This document shows positions 14,594-21,341 of a stretch of DNA of 33,890 nucleotides, piece by piece. Position numbers and translations under genes: made by a program. A model generated the notes under the pieces. That model saw nothing but the letters and a program-made list of their open reading frames with translations. It was not told the DNA's origin and did not search any database. Numbering within the stretch: position 1 is the first letter of the stretch; every line of letters starts with the position of its first letter. The DNA comes from Actinomycetota bacterium (GTDB lineage Bacteria; Actinomycetota; Acidimicrobiia; Acidimicrobiales; CADCSY01): assembly GCA_016781135.1 (NCBI GenBank), contig JADDQY010000079.1:1-33890 (forward strand), given 5' to 3'.

Positions 14594-15010
14594 ATGGCAG
14601 CGACGGGTACCCCCCCGCCGCGCCCGGGCACGACCAGCGTCGGCCACGGCGCTGGCGGCAACCCCCCGCTCGCGTCCCCTCGTTCGTCCGAGGAGGGGAT
14701 CCCGGGGCAGACGGCTCCGTCGCCGGACTGGGCGGCGCAGACAGCCGACGGCATCGAGCGTCTCGTGGGTTCGGTGCGGGCCAAGACCGCCGACCCGCTG
14801 GAGAAGGTCGCCCGTGGCCTGGTCTACGGCCTCGTCGCCGGCATCGTCGGCGTGGCGGCCATGGTGCTGGCCGCTGTCGCGTTGGTTCGCGTCCTTGATC
14901 TCGCCGTCCCCGGCGACGTCTGGTCGGCCCACGCGCTCGCCGGCGGAATCTTCGTCCTGGGGGGGTTGTTGCTGTGGAGGAAGCGAACCGTCAGGACGGT
15001 CAAGGTGTGA
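14594..15010 (+). CDS. Small two-helix membrane protein, holin-like organisation
   Basis: A 138-residue protein. Residues 1-45 are Pro/Gly/Ser-rich and probably disordered. DWAAQTADGIERLVGSVRAKTADPLEKVARGLVYG (about 45-79) is an amphipathic helix leading into a first membrane helix (about 77-98). A second helix lies near 113-129, followed by the basic tail RKRTVRTVKV. This resembles the small two-helix membrane proteins often annotated as phage-holin-like in actinobacteria, but nothing indicates lysis and no phage gene is nearby. The ATG at 14594 follows a predicted leaderless -10. It lies 61 bases before trxB in the same direction and may be co-transcribed with it. Confidence 0.72.
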   Translation: MAATGTPPPRPGTTSVGHGAGGNPPLASPRSSEEGIPGQTAPSPDWAAQTADGIERLVGSVRAKTADPLEKVARGLVYGLVAGIVGVAAMVLAAVALVRVLDLAVPGDVWSAHALAGGIFVLGGLLLWRKRTVRTVKV

Positions 15011-15071
15011 CCGACCGGCGGCGAGGCGGCCAGATGGCCGTCTCCGCGGTGGCGAGACAGGGAGAGTGGCA

Positions 15072-16070
15072 GTGAGCGAGGTCCGCAACGTCGTCGTCGT
15101 CGGCTCCGGCCCCGCCGGGCTCACCTCGGCCATCTACACGGCGCGCGCCAACCTGGTGCCGCTGGTCATCGAAGGCGAGCCCTCGTCGACCACCGACCAG
15201 CCCGGCGGGCAGCTGATGTTGACCACCGAGGTGGAGAACTATCCGGGCTTCAGCGAGGGGATCACCGGTCCCGAGCTGATGGCCACGCTCCGCAGCCAGG
15301 CGGCGCGATTCGGTGCCGAGCTGGTGTTGAGCAAGGTCAACGCGGTCGACTTCTCCAGCCGGCCCCACCGCCTCTGGACCGGCGACCCGACCTCGGCTGA
15401 CCCGACCTACCTCGCCCGCACGGTCATCGTGGCGACCGGAGCCCGTGCCCTGATGCTCGACCTGCCCGCCGAGCAACGGCTGATCGGGCGGGGGTTGTCG
15501 ACGTGCGCCACTTGCGACGGGTTCTTCCACCAAGGCTCCCACATCGCCGTCGTCGGCGGAGGTGACACGGCCATGGAGGAGGCGTTGTTCCTCACCCGCT
15601 TTGCCGACAAGGTGACCGTGGTACACCGGCGCCGCGAGCTTCGAGCGTCGAAAATCATGCAGGAGCGAGCGTTCAAGAACGAAAAGATCGAGTTCCTGTG
15701 GAACTCGCAGGTCGTCGACCTCCTCGGGGAGACCCGGCTGGAAGGCGCGCTGGTGCGGGACGTGGTCTCTGGAGACACCAGCGTGTTGGCGGTCACCGGG
15801 CTGTTCGTGGCCATCGGCCACCGGCCCAACACCGACTTGTTCCGGGGGATCCTCGACATGGACGACGACGGCTACCTCGTGACCAAGCCGGGGAGCACCG
15901 CCACCAATGTCGAGGGGGTGTTCGCCGCCGGTGACGTGCAGGACCGAACCTACCGCCAGGCGGTGACCGCTGCGGGGTCGGGGTGCATGGCCGCCATCGA
16001 TGCCGAGCGTTGGCTCGAGGCCCAAGGCGACGCCCCACCCCAGCTCGACCCCACTCCCACCGACTGGTGA
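15072..16070 (+). CDS. trxB: Thioredoxin-disulfide reductase
   Basis: A 332-residue low-molecular-weight flavoprotein that passes electrons from NADPH through FAD to thioredoxin. The FAD-binding motif is VVVVGSGPAGLTSA (7-20). The redox-active centre is CATC (C145, C148) followed by DGFF. The NADPH-binding loop is AVVGGGDTAMEEALFL (about 159-174), with VVHRRRELRASK behind it for the 2'-phosphate. The second FAD motif is NVEGVFAAGDVQD near the C-terminus. The start at GTG 15072 is set by GGGAG about 8 bases upstream; the GTG two codons earlier is too close to that site. It is followed after 94 bases by trxA, a complete thioredoxin system as in Rv3913-Rv3914. Confidence 0.96.
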   Translation: MSEVRNVVVVGSGPAGLTSAIYTARANLVPLVIEGEPSSTTDQPGGQLMLTTEVENYPGFSEGITGPELMATLRSQAARFGAELVLSKVNAVDFSSRPHRLWTGDPTSADPTYLARTVIVATGARALMLDLPAEQRLIGRGLSTCATCDGFFHQGSHIAVVGGGDTAMEEALFLTRFADKVTVVHRRRELRASKIMQERAFKNEKIEFLWNSQVVDLLGETRLEGALVRDVVSGDTSVLAVTGLFVAIGHRPNTDLFRGILDMDDDGYLVTKPGSTATNVEGVFAAGDVQDRTYRQAVTAAGSGCMAAIDAERWLEAQGDAPPQLDPTPTDW

Positions 16071-16164
16071 GCATTGCCGGGTACGCGCGGCGCGACCGGC
16101 CCACGATCCCCTCGCCGTCGAACTCGGTTCGGTGGCGTCCACCTTCGAGACCAAGGAGCAGCCT

Positions 16165-16485
16165 GTGTCCACGTTCACCCTTTCCGACGCCACCTTCCAA
16201 GAGGAGGTCGCCTCCTCGCCCGAGACCGTCATCGTCGACTTCTGGGCCGAGTGGTGTGGCCCGTGCCGCAAGCTCGCTCCGGTGCTCGACGAGCTGGCCG
16301 CTGATCACGCCGGCAAGCTGCGGGTGGCCAAGCTCAACGTGGACGACAACCCCGAGACCGCTCGCCGCTTCCAGGTGATGAGCATCCCCACCTTGCTGGT
16401 GTTCCAGGACGGCGAGCCGAAGAAGCGACTTGTGGGGGCCAAGGGCAAGAACGAGTTGGAGGCCGAGCTCGCCGAGTTCCTGTGA
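16165..16485 (+). CDS. trxA: Thioredoxin
   Basis: A 106-residue cytosolic thioredoxin, which reduces protein disulfides with electrons from the adjacent TrxB. The active site is WCGPC (30-34) preceded by VDFWAE. The cis-proline loop is SIPTLLVF (P75). The length is that of a single-domain thioredoxin. GTG at 16165 is the start because AAGGAG ends 6 bases upstream; the open frame further upstream has no site. It lies directly downstream of trxB and is probably in one operon. Confidence 0.96.
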   Translation: MSTFTLSDATFQEEVASSPETVIVDFWAEWCGPCRKLAPVLDELAADHAGKLRVAKLNVDDNPETARRFQVMSIPTLLVFQDGEPKKRLVGAKGKNELEAELAEFL

Positions 16486-16906
16486 AACGCGGGTGCGAGA
16501 CCGCATGAGCCGCTAGGTAGCCGGCGACCTCAGCTGGGCCACGGCGACGGTCGATCTCGAGCGACGCGAGTGCTCCACGGCGTCGAAGCGAAGCTGAGGT
16601 CCGAGCCGCCACCTGCCGCTGCATCTGCTGACGTACCTGGGCGAGGGGTGGGAACTCGAAAGCGTCGGCGTAGCTCTGCATTGCAGCAGACCACCGGCCC
16701 GCACCTCCCGGTGTGATCGCCGGCGCCGGCGCGTCCCCCCGGTCCTGGCCACGAGCGACTCGTCGATTGCTCAACCACGTTCGAACGGTGCCCGCCCCGG
16801 CACGTCCGGCCGGTCCCTGACGCGTCGCCACCTCCGGTGCTCGGTCAGCAGGTTCGTCCTGGGGCTTGGACGTGTCCACCGAGCGGGGGCGGCGCCGCGT
16901 CGGCAT
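16334..16906 (-). CDS. Possible hypothetical protein, basic; doubtful
   Basis: About 190 residues. The first ~75 are Arg/Pro/Ala-rich and look disordered. A middle part is helical and more protein-like: MQSYADAFEFPPLAQVRQQM, then QRQVAARTSASLRRR and LEIDRRRGPAEVAGYLAAH. The last ~50 residues are antisense to trxA and are unlikely to be genuine. In favour, AAGGGAG lies about 4 bases before the ATG at 16906, the 16.5-16.9 kb interval has no other explanation, and the divergent 17079 gene has similarly mixed codons. Against, there is a 152-base overlap with trxA, weak codon bias and no recognised family. A frameshifted or decaying gene ending near 16513 is another possibility. Confidence 0.25.
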   Translation of the reverse strand: MPTRRRPRSVDTSKPQDEPADRAPEVATRQGPAGRAGAGTVRTWLSNRRVARGQDRGDAPAPAITPGGAGRWSAAMQSYADAFEFPPLAQVRQQMQRQVAARTSASLRRRGALASLEIDRRRGPAEVAGYLAAHAVSHPRFTGTRRARPPTRSCPWPPQVASSARRPGTPARWGCSSPGSGERSRGCRPR

Positions 16907-17078
16907 GATCTCCCTTGCCACAGCCGACGAGCAACGGCGACGGGTACCAGCTGCCCGCCCCACACGGTGGGGGCAAGCGGTCGAAGTGACCAACCCTCAA
17001 GCAGTGAGGCACTCGTGTCGATGATTGGGCCGACGGTGCAGGAGCGGGGCCGGCGATCGCCGGCGCACAGGAGGAATC
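16486..17078. other. trxA to DUF732 gene interval without a firm gene
   Basis: This stretch of about 590 bases holds one doubtful minus-strand frame (start 16906), a GC-rich stem around 16957-16974 (GCCCC paired with GGGGC) and a perfect 16-bp palindrome (17049-17064). In Mycobacterium this position carries cwlM. No part of a peptidoglycan amidase is seen here. No T-tract terminator is evident behind trxA. Confidence 0.5.
17049..17064. promoter_or_regulatory. Perfect 16-bp palindrome before DUF732 gene
   Basis: GCCGGCGATCGCCGGC is self-complementary over 16 bp. It ends 6 bases before the ribosome site of the gene at 17079. It may be an operator or, in RNA, an intermolecular or hairpin element close to the ribosome site. 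GC-rich palindromes arise by chance in such DNA, so the regulatory reading is tentative. Confidence 0.35.
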
Positions 17079-17657
17079 ATGTCGCTTCGGATCGCCCTGC
17101 TCTCGCTGCTCACCAACCGCGTCGTCGGGATCTCCAGCGCCGTGGGGCCCCAAGTCGCAGAGCACATCGCCGACCGCAAGCTCGAGGCCGTGATCGTCGA
17201 CCTGACCACAGGGTCTGACCCGATACCCCAGCGGGAGCGCGCGAACGTCGGCAAGAACCTCCGACTGGCGACGGCTCCGCCAGCGGACGCTCCTATCTCG
17301 GTTCCCGTACCAGCCACCGCAGCGACGAGCACCGTGCCCGCCACACCTTCCATCTCGACGGCTCCTGCCATCACCCGCGCCGCGGTGGATGGTCGGCTGG
17401 CATCGCCTGGTGCGGTACCTCCCGCCGCCGTCACCGAAGCCATCGAGGACGAGTTCCACGGCAAGGGCATCGCCCGGGCCAGCAATGACCAGCAGCTGTT
17501 GCTGGCCAAGGCGGTCTGTTCGGCGCTCGACTACGGCTCCACTCGGGAGGAGATCCTGACGCGGGCGCTTCAGGAGGACGGGACGACAGCGTCAGGAGTC
17601 GCCCGCTTCATCGAGGTGGCAATAGCCACCACGTGCCCGGAATACCGCGAGAGGTGA
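17079..17657 (+). CDS. DUF732-like domain protein
   Basis: A 192-residue protein. Residues 1-40 start with a hydrophobic helix (RIALLSLLTNRVVGISSAVG) that is amphipathic rather than a clear signal peptide. Residues ~70-125 are an Ala/Pro/Thr-rich linker. The C-terminus (~125-192) resembles DUF732: DEFHGKGIARASNDQQLLL, then AKAVCSALDYGSTREEILTR and FIEVAIATTCPEYR. Its two cysteines sit where the family forms a disulfide (AVC and TTC). DUF732 proteins are mostly exported in actinobacteria, with no known activity. The start ATG has a very strong GGAGGAATC site. Codons such as AGG, ATA and GCA are commoner than in the neighbours, and the gene has no counterpart in the conserved trxA-parB interval, so it may be a lineage-specific insertion. 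It converges on parB. Confidence 0.7.
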   Translation: MSLRIALLSLLTNRVVGISSAVGPQVAEHIADRKLEAVIVDLTTGSDPIPQRERANVGKNLRLATAPPADAPISVPVPATAATSTVPATPSISTAPAITRAAVDGRLASPGAVPPAAVTEAIEDEFHGKGIARASNDQQLLLAKAVCSALDYGSTREEILTRALQEDGTTASGVARFIEVAIATTCPEYRER

Positions 17658-17696
17658 CGGTGGACCCTCTCGGCGTCGATCGAGCTCGTTGGGAAG

Positions 17697-17705
17697 ATAT
17701 CCACA
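17697..17705 (+). other. Isolated DnaA-box-like site
   Basis: ATATCCACA matches the consensus TTATCCACA at 8 of 9 positions. It lies in the 103-base gap between the DUF732 gene and the 3' end of parB, about 6 kb from dnaA. A single site may be chance or a DnaA-titrating or regulatory box. Confidence 0.3.
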
Positions 17706-17746
17706 GGACAACCACAAGGCTGGGGAACACGATTGCTCGTTCGGGG

Positions 17747-17777
17747 AAAAAGGGGCTTCCTCAACCAAGGGTTGAGG
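17747..17777 (-). terminator. Putative terminator of parA-parB operon
   Basis: CCTCAACC (17759-17766) and GGTTGAGG (17770-17777) form an 8-bp stem with a 3-base loop overlapping the parB stop. On the minus strand it is followed seven bases later by a run of five T (17751-17747). The stem is good, but the distance to the T-run is longer than ideal. Confidence 0.45.
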
Positions 17778-18678
17778 GTTGTGAGGGCGGAGGGGGTTCG
17801 GTCATGGCCCGGTAGATCCGCTCGAGGTCGGAGAGATCGGCGAACTCCACCACGATCCGGCCTCGCTTCCCTCGCTCCTCCACCCGGACGTTCGTGGCGA
17901 GATGCTCGGAGAGCAGGCCCTCGAGCTCGTGCAGCCCGGGATGGCGCAACGAGGTAGGCGGAGGAACGGGGCGGCTCTCGGGCTTCCCTTCGGGATCGGG
18001 GCGGTCAGGCTCGGCATGAGCCCTCACCGCTTCTTCGGTCGCCCGCACCGACAGCTGCTCACTGACCACTCGGGCAGCGAGCTGTTCCTGGAACTGCCGG
18101 TCTGGGGTGGCAAGGAGTGCGCGCGCATGGCCGGCGGACAAGTGACCCTCGGCCACCTGGCGTTGGATCGACGGAGGTAGCTGGAAGAGGCGTAGTGCGT
18201 TGGTGATGGCGGCCCGGCTCCGGCCCATTCGCACCGCCAGCTGGTCGTGGGTGAAGGAGAAGTCCTCGATGAGCTGCTGGTAGGCCGCCGCTTCTTCCAG
18301 CGGGTTCAGATCCTGGCGGTGCAGGTTCTCGACCACCGCCTGTTCGAGCGACGCCACCTCGTCGGCGCTGCGCACGATGGCGGGGACCGTGGCCAATCCT
18401 GCCCGCTTCGCCGCCCGCCATCGGCGCTCGCCGGCGATCAACTCGTAGGTGCCGTCGGCGGCGGGGCGAACGAGCACCGGCTGCAGCACGCCCAGCTCGC
18501 GAATCGACGCCACCAGGGACACCAACGCCTCTTCGTCGAAGTGTCGCCGCGGCTGGTGCCGGTTGGGGCGGATCTCGCTGATGGCCACCTCGCGGAAGGC
18601 GGTTCCCGCCGTGACCGCCGCCCCTTCGGGAGGGATGAGGGCGCCTAGCCCTCTACCCAGCCCGCTTCGGCGCGCCAC
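17761..18678 (-). CDS. parB: Chromosome partitioning protein ParB
   Basis: A 305-residue CTP-dependent DNA clamp that loads at parS and spreads to mark the origin region. The N-terminal ParA-activating peptide MARRSGLGRGLGALIP is intact (1-16). The ParB/Srx CTPase domain contains HQPRRHF (41-47) and the arginine patch GERRWRA (83-89), then ENLHRQDLNPLEEAAAY (117-133). The parS-reading helix-turn-helix lies near 141-170 (FTHDQLAVRMGRSRAAITNA). A charged linker and C-terminal dimerisation domain (LSEHLATNVRVEERGKRGRI) follow. The start is GTG at 18678, overlapping the parA end by 26 bases, so the two are co-translated. Two parS sites lie upstream of parA. Confidence 0.96.
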   Translation of the reverse strand: MARRSGLGRGLGALIPPEGAAVTAGTAFREVAISEIRPNRHQPRRHFDEEALVSLVASIRELGVLQPVLVRPAADGTYELIAGERRWRAAKRAGLATVPAIVRSADEVASLEQAVVENLHRQDLNPLEEAAAYQQLIEDFSFTHDQLAVRMGRSRAAITNALRLFQLPPSIQRQVAEGHLSAGHARALLATPDRQFQEQLAARVVSEQLSVRATEEAVRAHAEPDRPDPEGKPESRPVPPPTSLRHPGLHELEGLLSEHLATNVRVEERGKRGRIVVEFADLSDLERIYRAMTEPPPPSQPSTLG

Positions 18679-19576
18679 CGCTCACCTCCTTGGCCAGCTG
18701 TCGATAGGCGATCGCGCCCCGAGAGGTGGGGGCGAACGCGATGATCGGCTGGCCGAACGACGGTGCCTCCGACAAGCGGACGGTGCGTGGAACGACGTCC
18801 TGGCAAACCTTGCTGCCGAAGTGCGCCCGAACCTCGCGCACCACCTGCCCTGAGAGGTTGGTGCGGGCGTCGTACATGACGCAGATGATCGCCGAGAGCT
18901 CGAGGCGTGGATTCAGGTTCTTCTGCACGAGCGAGACGTTCTTGAGCAGCTGCCCGAGGCCCTCCAAGGCGTAGTACTCGCACTGCACCGGGACGATCAC
19001 CTCGTTGGCGGCGGCGAGGCCGTTCACGGTGAGCAGACCGAGCGACGGGGGGCAGTCGATGAGCACGAAGTCGTAGTCGTCGATCACCGCCTCCAGCGCC
19101 CGCCGGAGCCGGAGCTCCCGGCTGAAGGCAGGAACGAGCTCGATCTCCGCCCCAGCGAGGTCGAGGCTGGCCGGGGCCACGAAGAGGTTGCGCACCGACG
19201 TCGGCTCGATGCAGTCCTCGAGAGGGAGATCGTTGAGCACGACGTCGTACATCGACGAGGCCATGTTCCTAGGGTTGATCCCTAGCCCGGTCGAGGCATT
19301 GGCCTGCGGATCGAGGTCGCACACCAGGACCCGGTAGCCGAGCTCAGCCAGGCACGCCCCCAAGTTCACCGCTGTGGTCGTCTTGCCCACCCCGCCCTTC
19401 TGGTTGGCCACGGCGATGACCCGCGGCAACGGTCGAGCAAAGCCGGGCGGAGACCCCGGGGGAGGCGACGGGTCGGGTTCGAGGCTGCTCGGCTTCGATT
19501 CCGGGCCCGACATGCCTGCCGGTAGATGGACCGGCGCCGAGGAGGCATCCTGCTCCTCGGCCGCTGAGTCGTCCAT
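18653..19576 (-). CDS. parA: Chromosome partitioning ATPase ParA (Soj)
   Basis: A 307-residue Walker-type ATPase that binds DNA nonspecifically as an ATP dimer and is released by ParB, moving origins. The deviant Walker A is NQKGGVGKTTTAVNL (58-72, with the signature lysine in KGGVGK). CDLDPQANASTGLG is Walker A', and FVLIDCPPSLGLLTVN is Walker B. The first ~50 residues are an acidic and Pro/Ser-rich extension before LPRVIAVANQKGG. The frame continues upstream to 19753 through one parS site. The ATG at 19576 is preferred because the upstream extension is Arg/Cys-rich and unlike ParA; a GTG at 19606 is also possible, and no start has a clear Shine-Dalgarno site. It overlaps parB. Confidence 0.94.
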   Translation of the reverse strand: MDDSAAEEQDASSAPVHLPAGMSGPESKPSSLEPDPSPPPGSPPGFARPLPRVIAVANQKGGVGKTTTAVNLGACLAELGYRVLVCDLDPQANASTGLGINPRNMASSMYDVVLNDLPLEDCIEPTSVRNLFVAPASLDLAGAEIELVPAFSRELRLRRALEAVIDDYDFVLIDCPPSLGLLTVNGLAAANEVIVPVQCEYYALEGLGQLLKNVSLVQKNLNPRLELSAIICVMYDARTNLSGQVVREVRAHFGSKVCQDVVPRTVRLSEAPSFGQPIIAFAPTSRGAIAYRQLAKEVSGGAPKRAG

Positions 19577-19724
19577 CACCAGGGACGACGAACCGGGCTC
19601 AACCACTAGTGCATGGTCGCACCTTCGTCTTCGCGTAGCAAGGACCCCCAGTTCCGGTCCACATCGCCGAGACCGTGGGCCCACTCCCGGGTCCGGTCGG
19701 GCCCGACCGACCGGGCTGCTGGGG

Positions 19725-19740
19725 TGTTCCACGTGAAACG
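19725..19740. promoter_or_regulatory. parS site 1
   Basis: TGTTCCACGTGAAACG matches the consensus TGTTTCACGTGAAACA at 14 of 16 positions, with the central palindrome CACGTG intact. It lies about 150 bases upstream of the parA start and could also let ParB influence parA transcription. Confidence 0.88.
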
Positions 19741-19778
19741 TAGGTGTGGCCACTCCGCGGCCTCAGCCGGCTGCACCG

Positions 19779-19794
19779 AGTTCCACGTGAAACA
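19779..19794. promoter_or_regulatory. parS site 2
   Basis: AGTTCCACGTGAAACA matches the parS consensus at 14 of 16 positions. It is in the same orientation as site 1, 54 bases away centre to centre, and abuts the rsmG stop codon. Confidence 0.88.
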
Positions 19795-20409
19795 TCACCA
19801 CAGCGGGCGCTTGGCGGGCACTCCCACCCGCCGCGGGAAACGGTCGGGGCACTTCCGTTCCTGGACCATCGACGTCAGGCGGGGCGGACCAGGGTGAAGC
19901 GCCTCGAAGCGCAAGCCGACCGAGGCAAGCCCCGTCGCCGGCCAGCGGTCGGTCGTCTCCGGGGGCTCGCTGACCACGAGATGTCCGCTCACCCGAAGCA
20001 GTGGAGCACCGCACTCAGCCACCACCGCGGGCCGACCGAAGCCCCGACTCACGACCGCCTCGTAGCACCCCCGGTGGCTCTCGTCCCGCCCCACTACCTC
20101 GGCTCGGGCGGTGACGACGGTCACCCTTGTCGTCAAGCCGAGCGAGGCGACGGCGTCGGCCAAGAACGACGTCCGGCCGTGGTGGGCGTCGAGCAACACC
20201 CATCGGGTCTCCGGGAGCTCGCAGGCCAACACCAAACCGGGGACCCCGCCGCCGCTTCCGAGATCGATGGCCAACGACGACCGGGAGACGGCGGCAACGG
20301 CGGCGTAGGCCCGAGCGTGCTCCAGGTGGTCCCGGATCGGTCCCGGCCCGAGAAAGCCTCGGCGACGCGCCTCCGCCAGCATCCGTTCGAGCCCCGAGCA
20401 GTCAGCCAT
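19795..20409 (-). CDS. rsmG: 16S rRNA m7G527 methyltransferase RsmG (GidB)
   Basis: A 204-residue SAM-dependent methyltransferase that modifies G527 in the 530 loop of 16S rRNA; loss of the enzyme gives low-level streptomycin resistance in known bacteria. The SAM-binding motif IDLGSGGGVPGLVLA lies at about 48-62. WVLLDAHHGRTSFL follows as motif II (more usually DSxxKK, here a variant), and the family's VTARAE and AVVSRGFGRP segments are present. The ATG at 20409 has AGGAG about 12 bases upstream, and an upstream TTG (20433) is an alternative. It lies 98 bases after jag and before parS-parA, as in most actinobacteria. Confidence 0.9.
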   Translation of the reverse strand: MADCSGLERMLAEARRRGFLGPGPIRDHLEHARAYAAVAAVSRSSLAIDLGSGGGVPGLVLACELPETRWVLLDAHHGRTSFLADAVASLGLTTRVTVVTARAEVVGRDESHRGCYEAVVSRGFGRPAVVAECGAPLLRVSGHLVVSEPPETTDRWPATGLASVGLRFEALHPGPPRLTSMVQERKCPDRFPRRVGVPAKRPLW

Positions 20410-20507
20410 GTCGAGGGGGTGCTCCTGGTGCAAGGTGGTGCGTGGCCCACCGCGCCACGACGTCCCGCCTCTGGGCTGGAGCGCCGACGGTGGGATCGCC
20501 CCCGGTT

Positions 20508-21341
20508 TTAGTCCGAGGGTGGTGTCGGCAGGATCAGCACCCGCCGCTGAGCGTCTTCACCCTCGGAGCGCGTGGTCACCCCGTCGATCATGTTGACGGT
20601 GTCGTGCACGATCTTGCGGTCGGCCGGTGGCATCGGTTCCAGCGCCGTGGCCACACCGCTCGCCTGTACCTGATCAGCGATGGAGCGGGTGAAGCGCTCG
20701 AGCGCCGCTCGGCGGAGCCGCTGGTAACCGCCGATGTCGATGCGCAATCGGGTCCGTCCATGAGACCCCCGCTGGACCGCGGCCCGAGCCAGGTCCTGGA
20801 TGGCGGCGAGCGTCTGGCCCTTGCGGCCGATCAGCAAGGCCAGCCTGTCGCCTTCGAGCCGAGCCTCGACGATGTCGCCGTCGAGCACCTCCGTCTCCAC
20901 GCGTCCCTCGACACCGAAGGCTTCGGCCAGGCCCTCGAGAAAGAAGGTGGCGTCCTCGGCCTGCTCCTCGGGGGTGAGCTCGAGGTCGTCGTCATCGGTG
21001 GCGACAGCGCCCGATGGCACCGCGTCGTCTCCGATCGTCGCCGCGGCGACCGGCGGCGGCGGCGGGCTCGGCACGACGGCATCGTTCGCGAGCGCAGCCT
21101 CTGGGGAAGGGGTGGCCTCCTGGCGGCGGCGGTCGCGCCGGTCCGCCTTGGGTCTGGGCTTGCTCGGCCGGATCCTCGCCCGCACCCGGGCTTCCTGGCG
21201 CACCCGCCCGAACAGCCCGCTCTTGGGCTCCTCGACCACCGAGAACTCGGCGTCACGCTCGTCGACGCCCAACTGATCGAGCGCCGCCTCCTTGGCTTCC
21301 TCGATCGTGCGACCGGTGGTCTCGACCCACTCCACGCTCAT
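20508..21341 (-). CDS. jag: Jag/KhpB RNA-binding protein (Jag-N, KH, R3H)
   Basis: A 277-residue protein. The Jag-N domain occupies ~1-48 (VETTGRTIEEAKEAALDQLG, ending EEPKSGLFG). A long linker (50-135) is basic at first, then Pro/Ala-rich, then acidic. A KH domain has the GxxG loop IGRKGQ (171-176), and an R3H domain (~207-270) carries DRKIVHD (R242, H246). It probably binds RNA at the membrane and affects cell division or envelope growth, as KhpB/EloR does in other Gram-positives. Its start overlaps the yidC stop (ATGA), so the two are translationally coupled, in line with a link to the membrane insertase. The start is well supported by the family N-terminus. Confidence 0.92.
   Translation of the reverse strand: MSVEWVETTGRTIEEAKEAALDQLGVDERDAEFSVVEEPKSGLFGRVRQEARVRARIRPSKPRPKADRRDRRRQEATPSPEAALANDAVVPSPPPPPVAAATIGDDAVPSGAVATDDDDLELTPEEQAEDATFFLEGLAEAFGVEGRVETEVLDGDIVEARLEGDRLALLIGRKGQTLAAIQDLARAAVQRGSHGRTRLRIDIGGYQRLRRAALERFTRSIADQVQASGVATALEPMPPADRKIVHDTVNMIDGVTTRSEGEDAQRRVLILPTPPSD

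Noticed and set aside
14594..15010. Two-helix protein as a phage holin marking a prophage
   Set aside because: No other phage gene, integrase or attachment site is present, and the gene sits in a conserved chromosomal locus.
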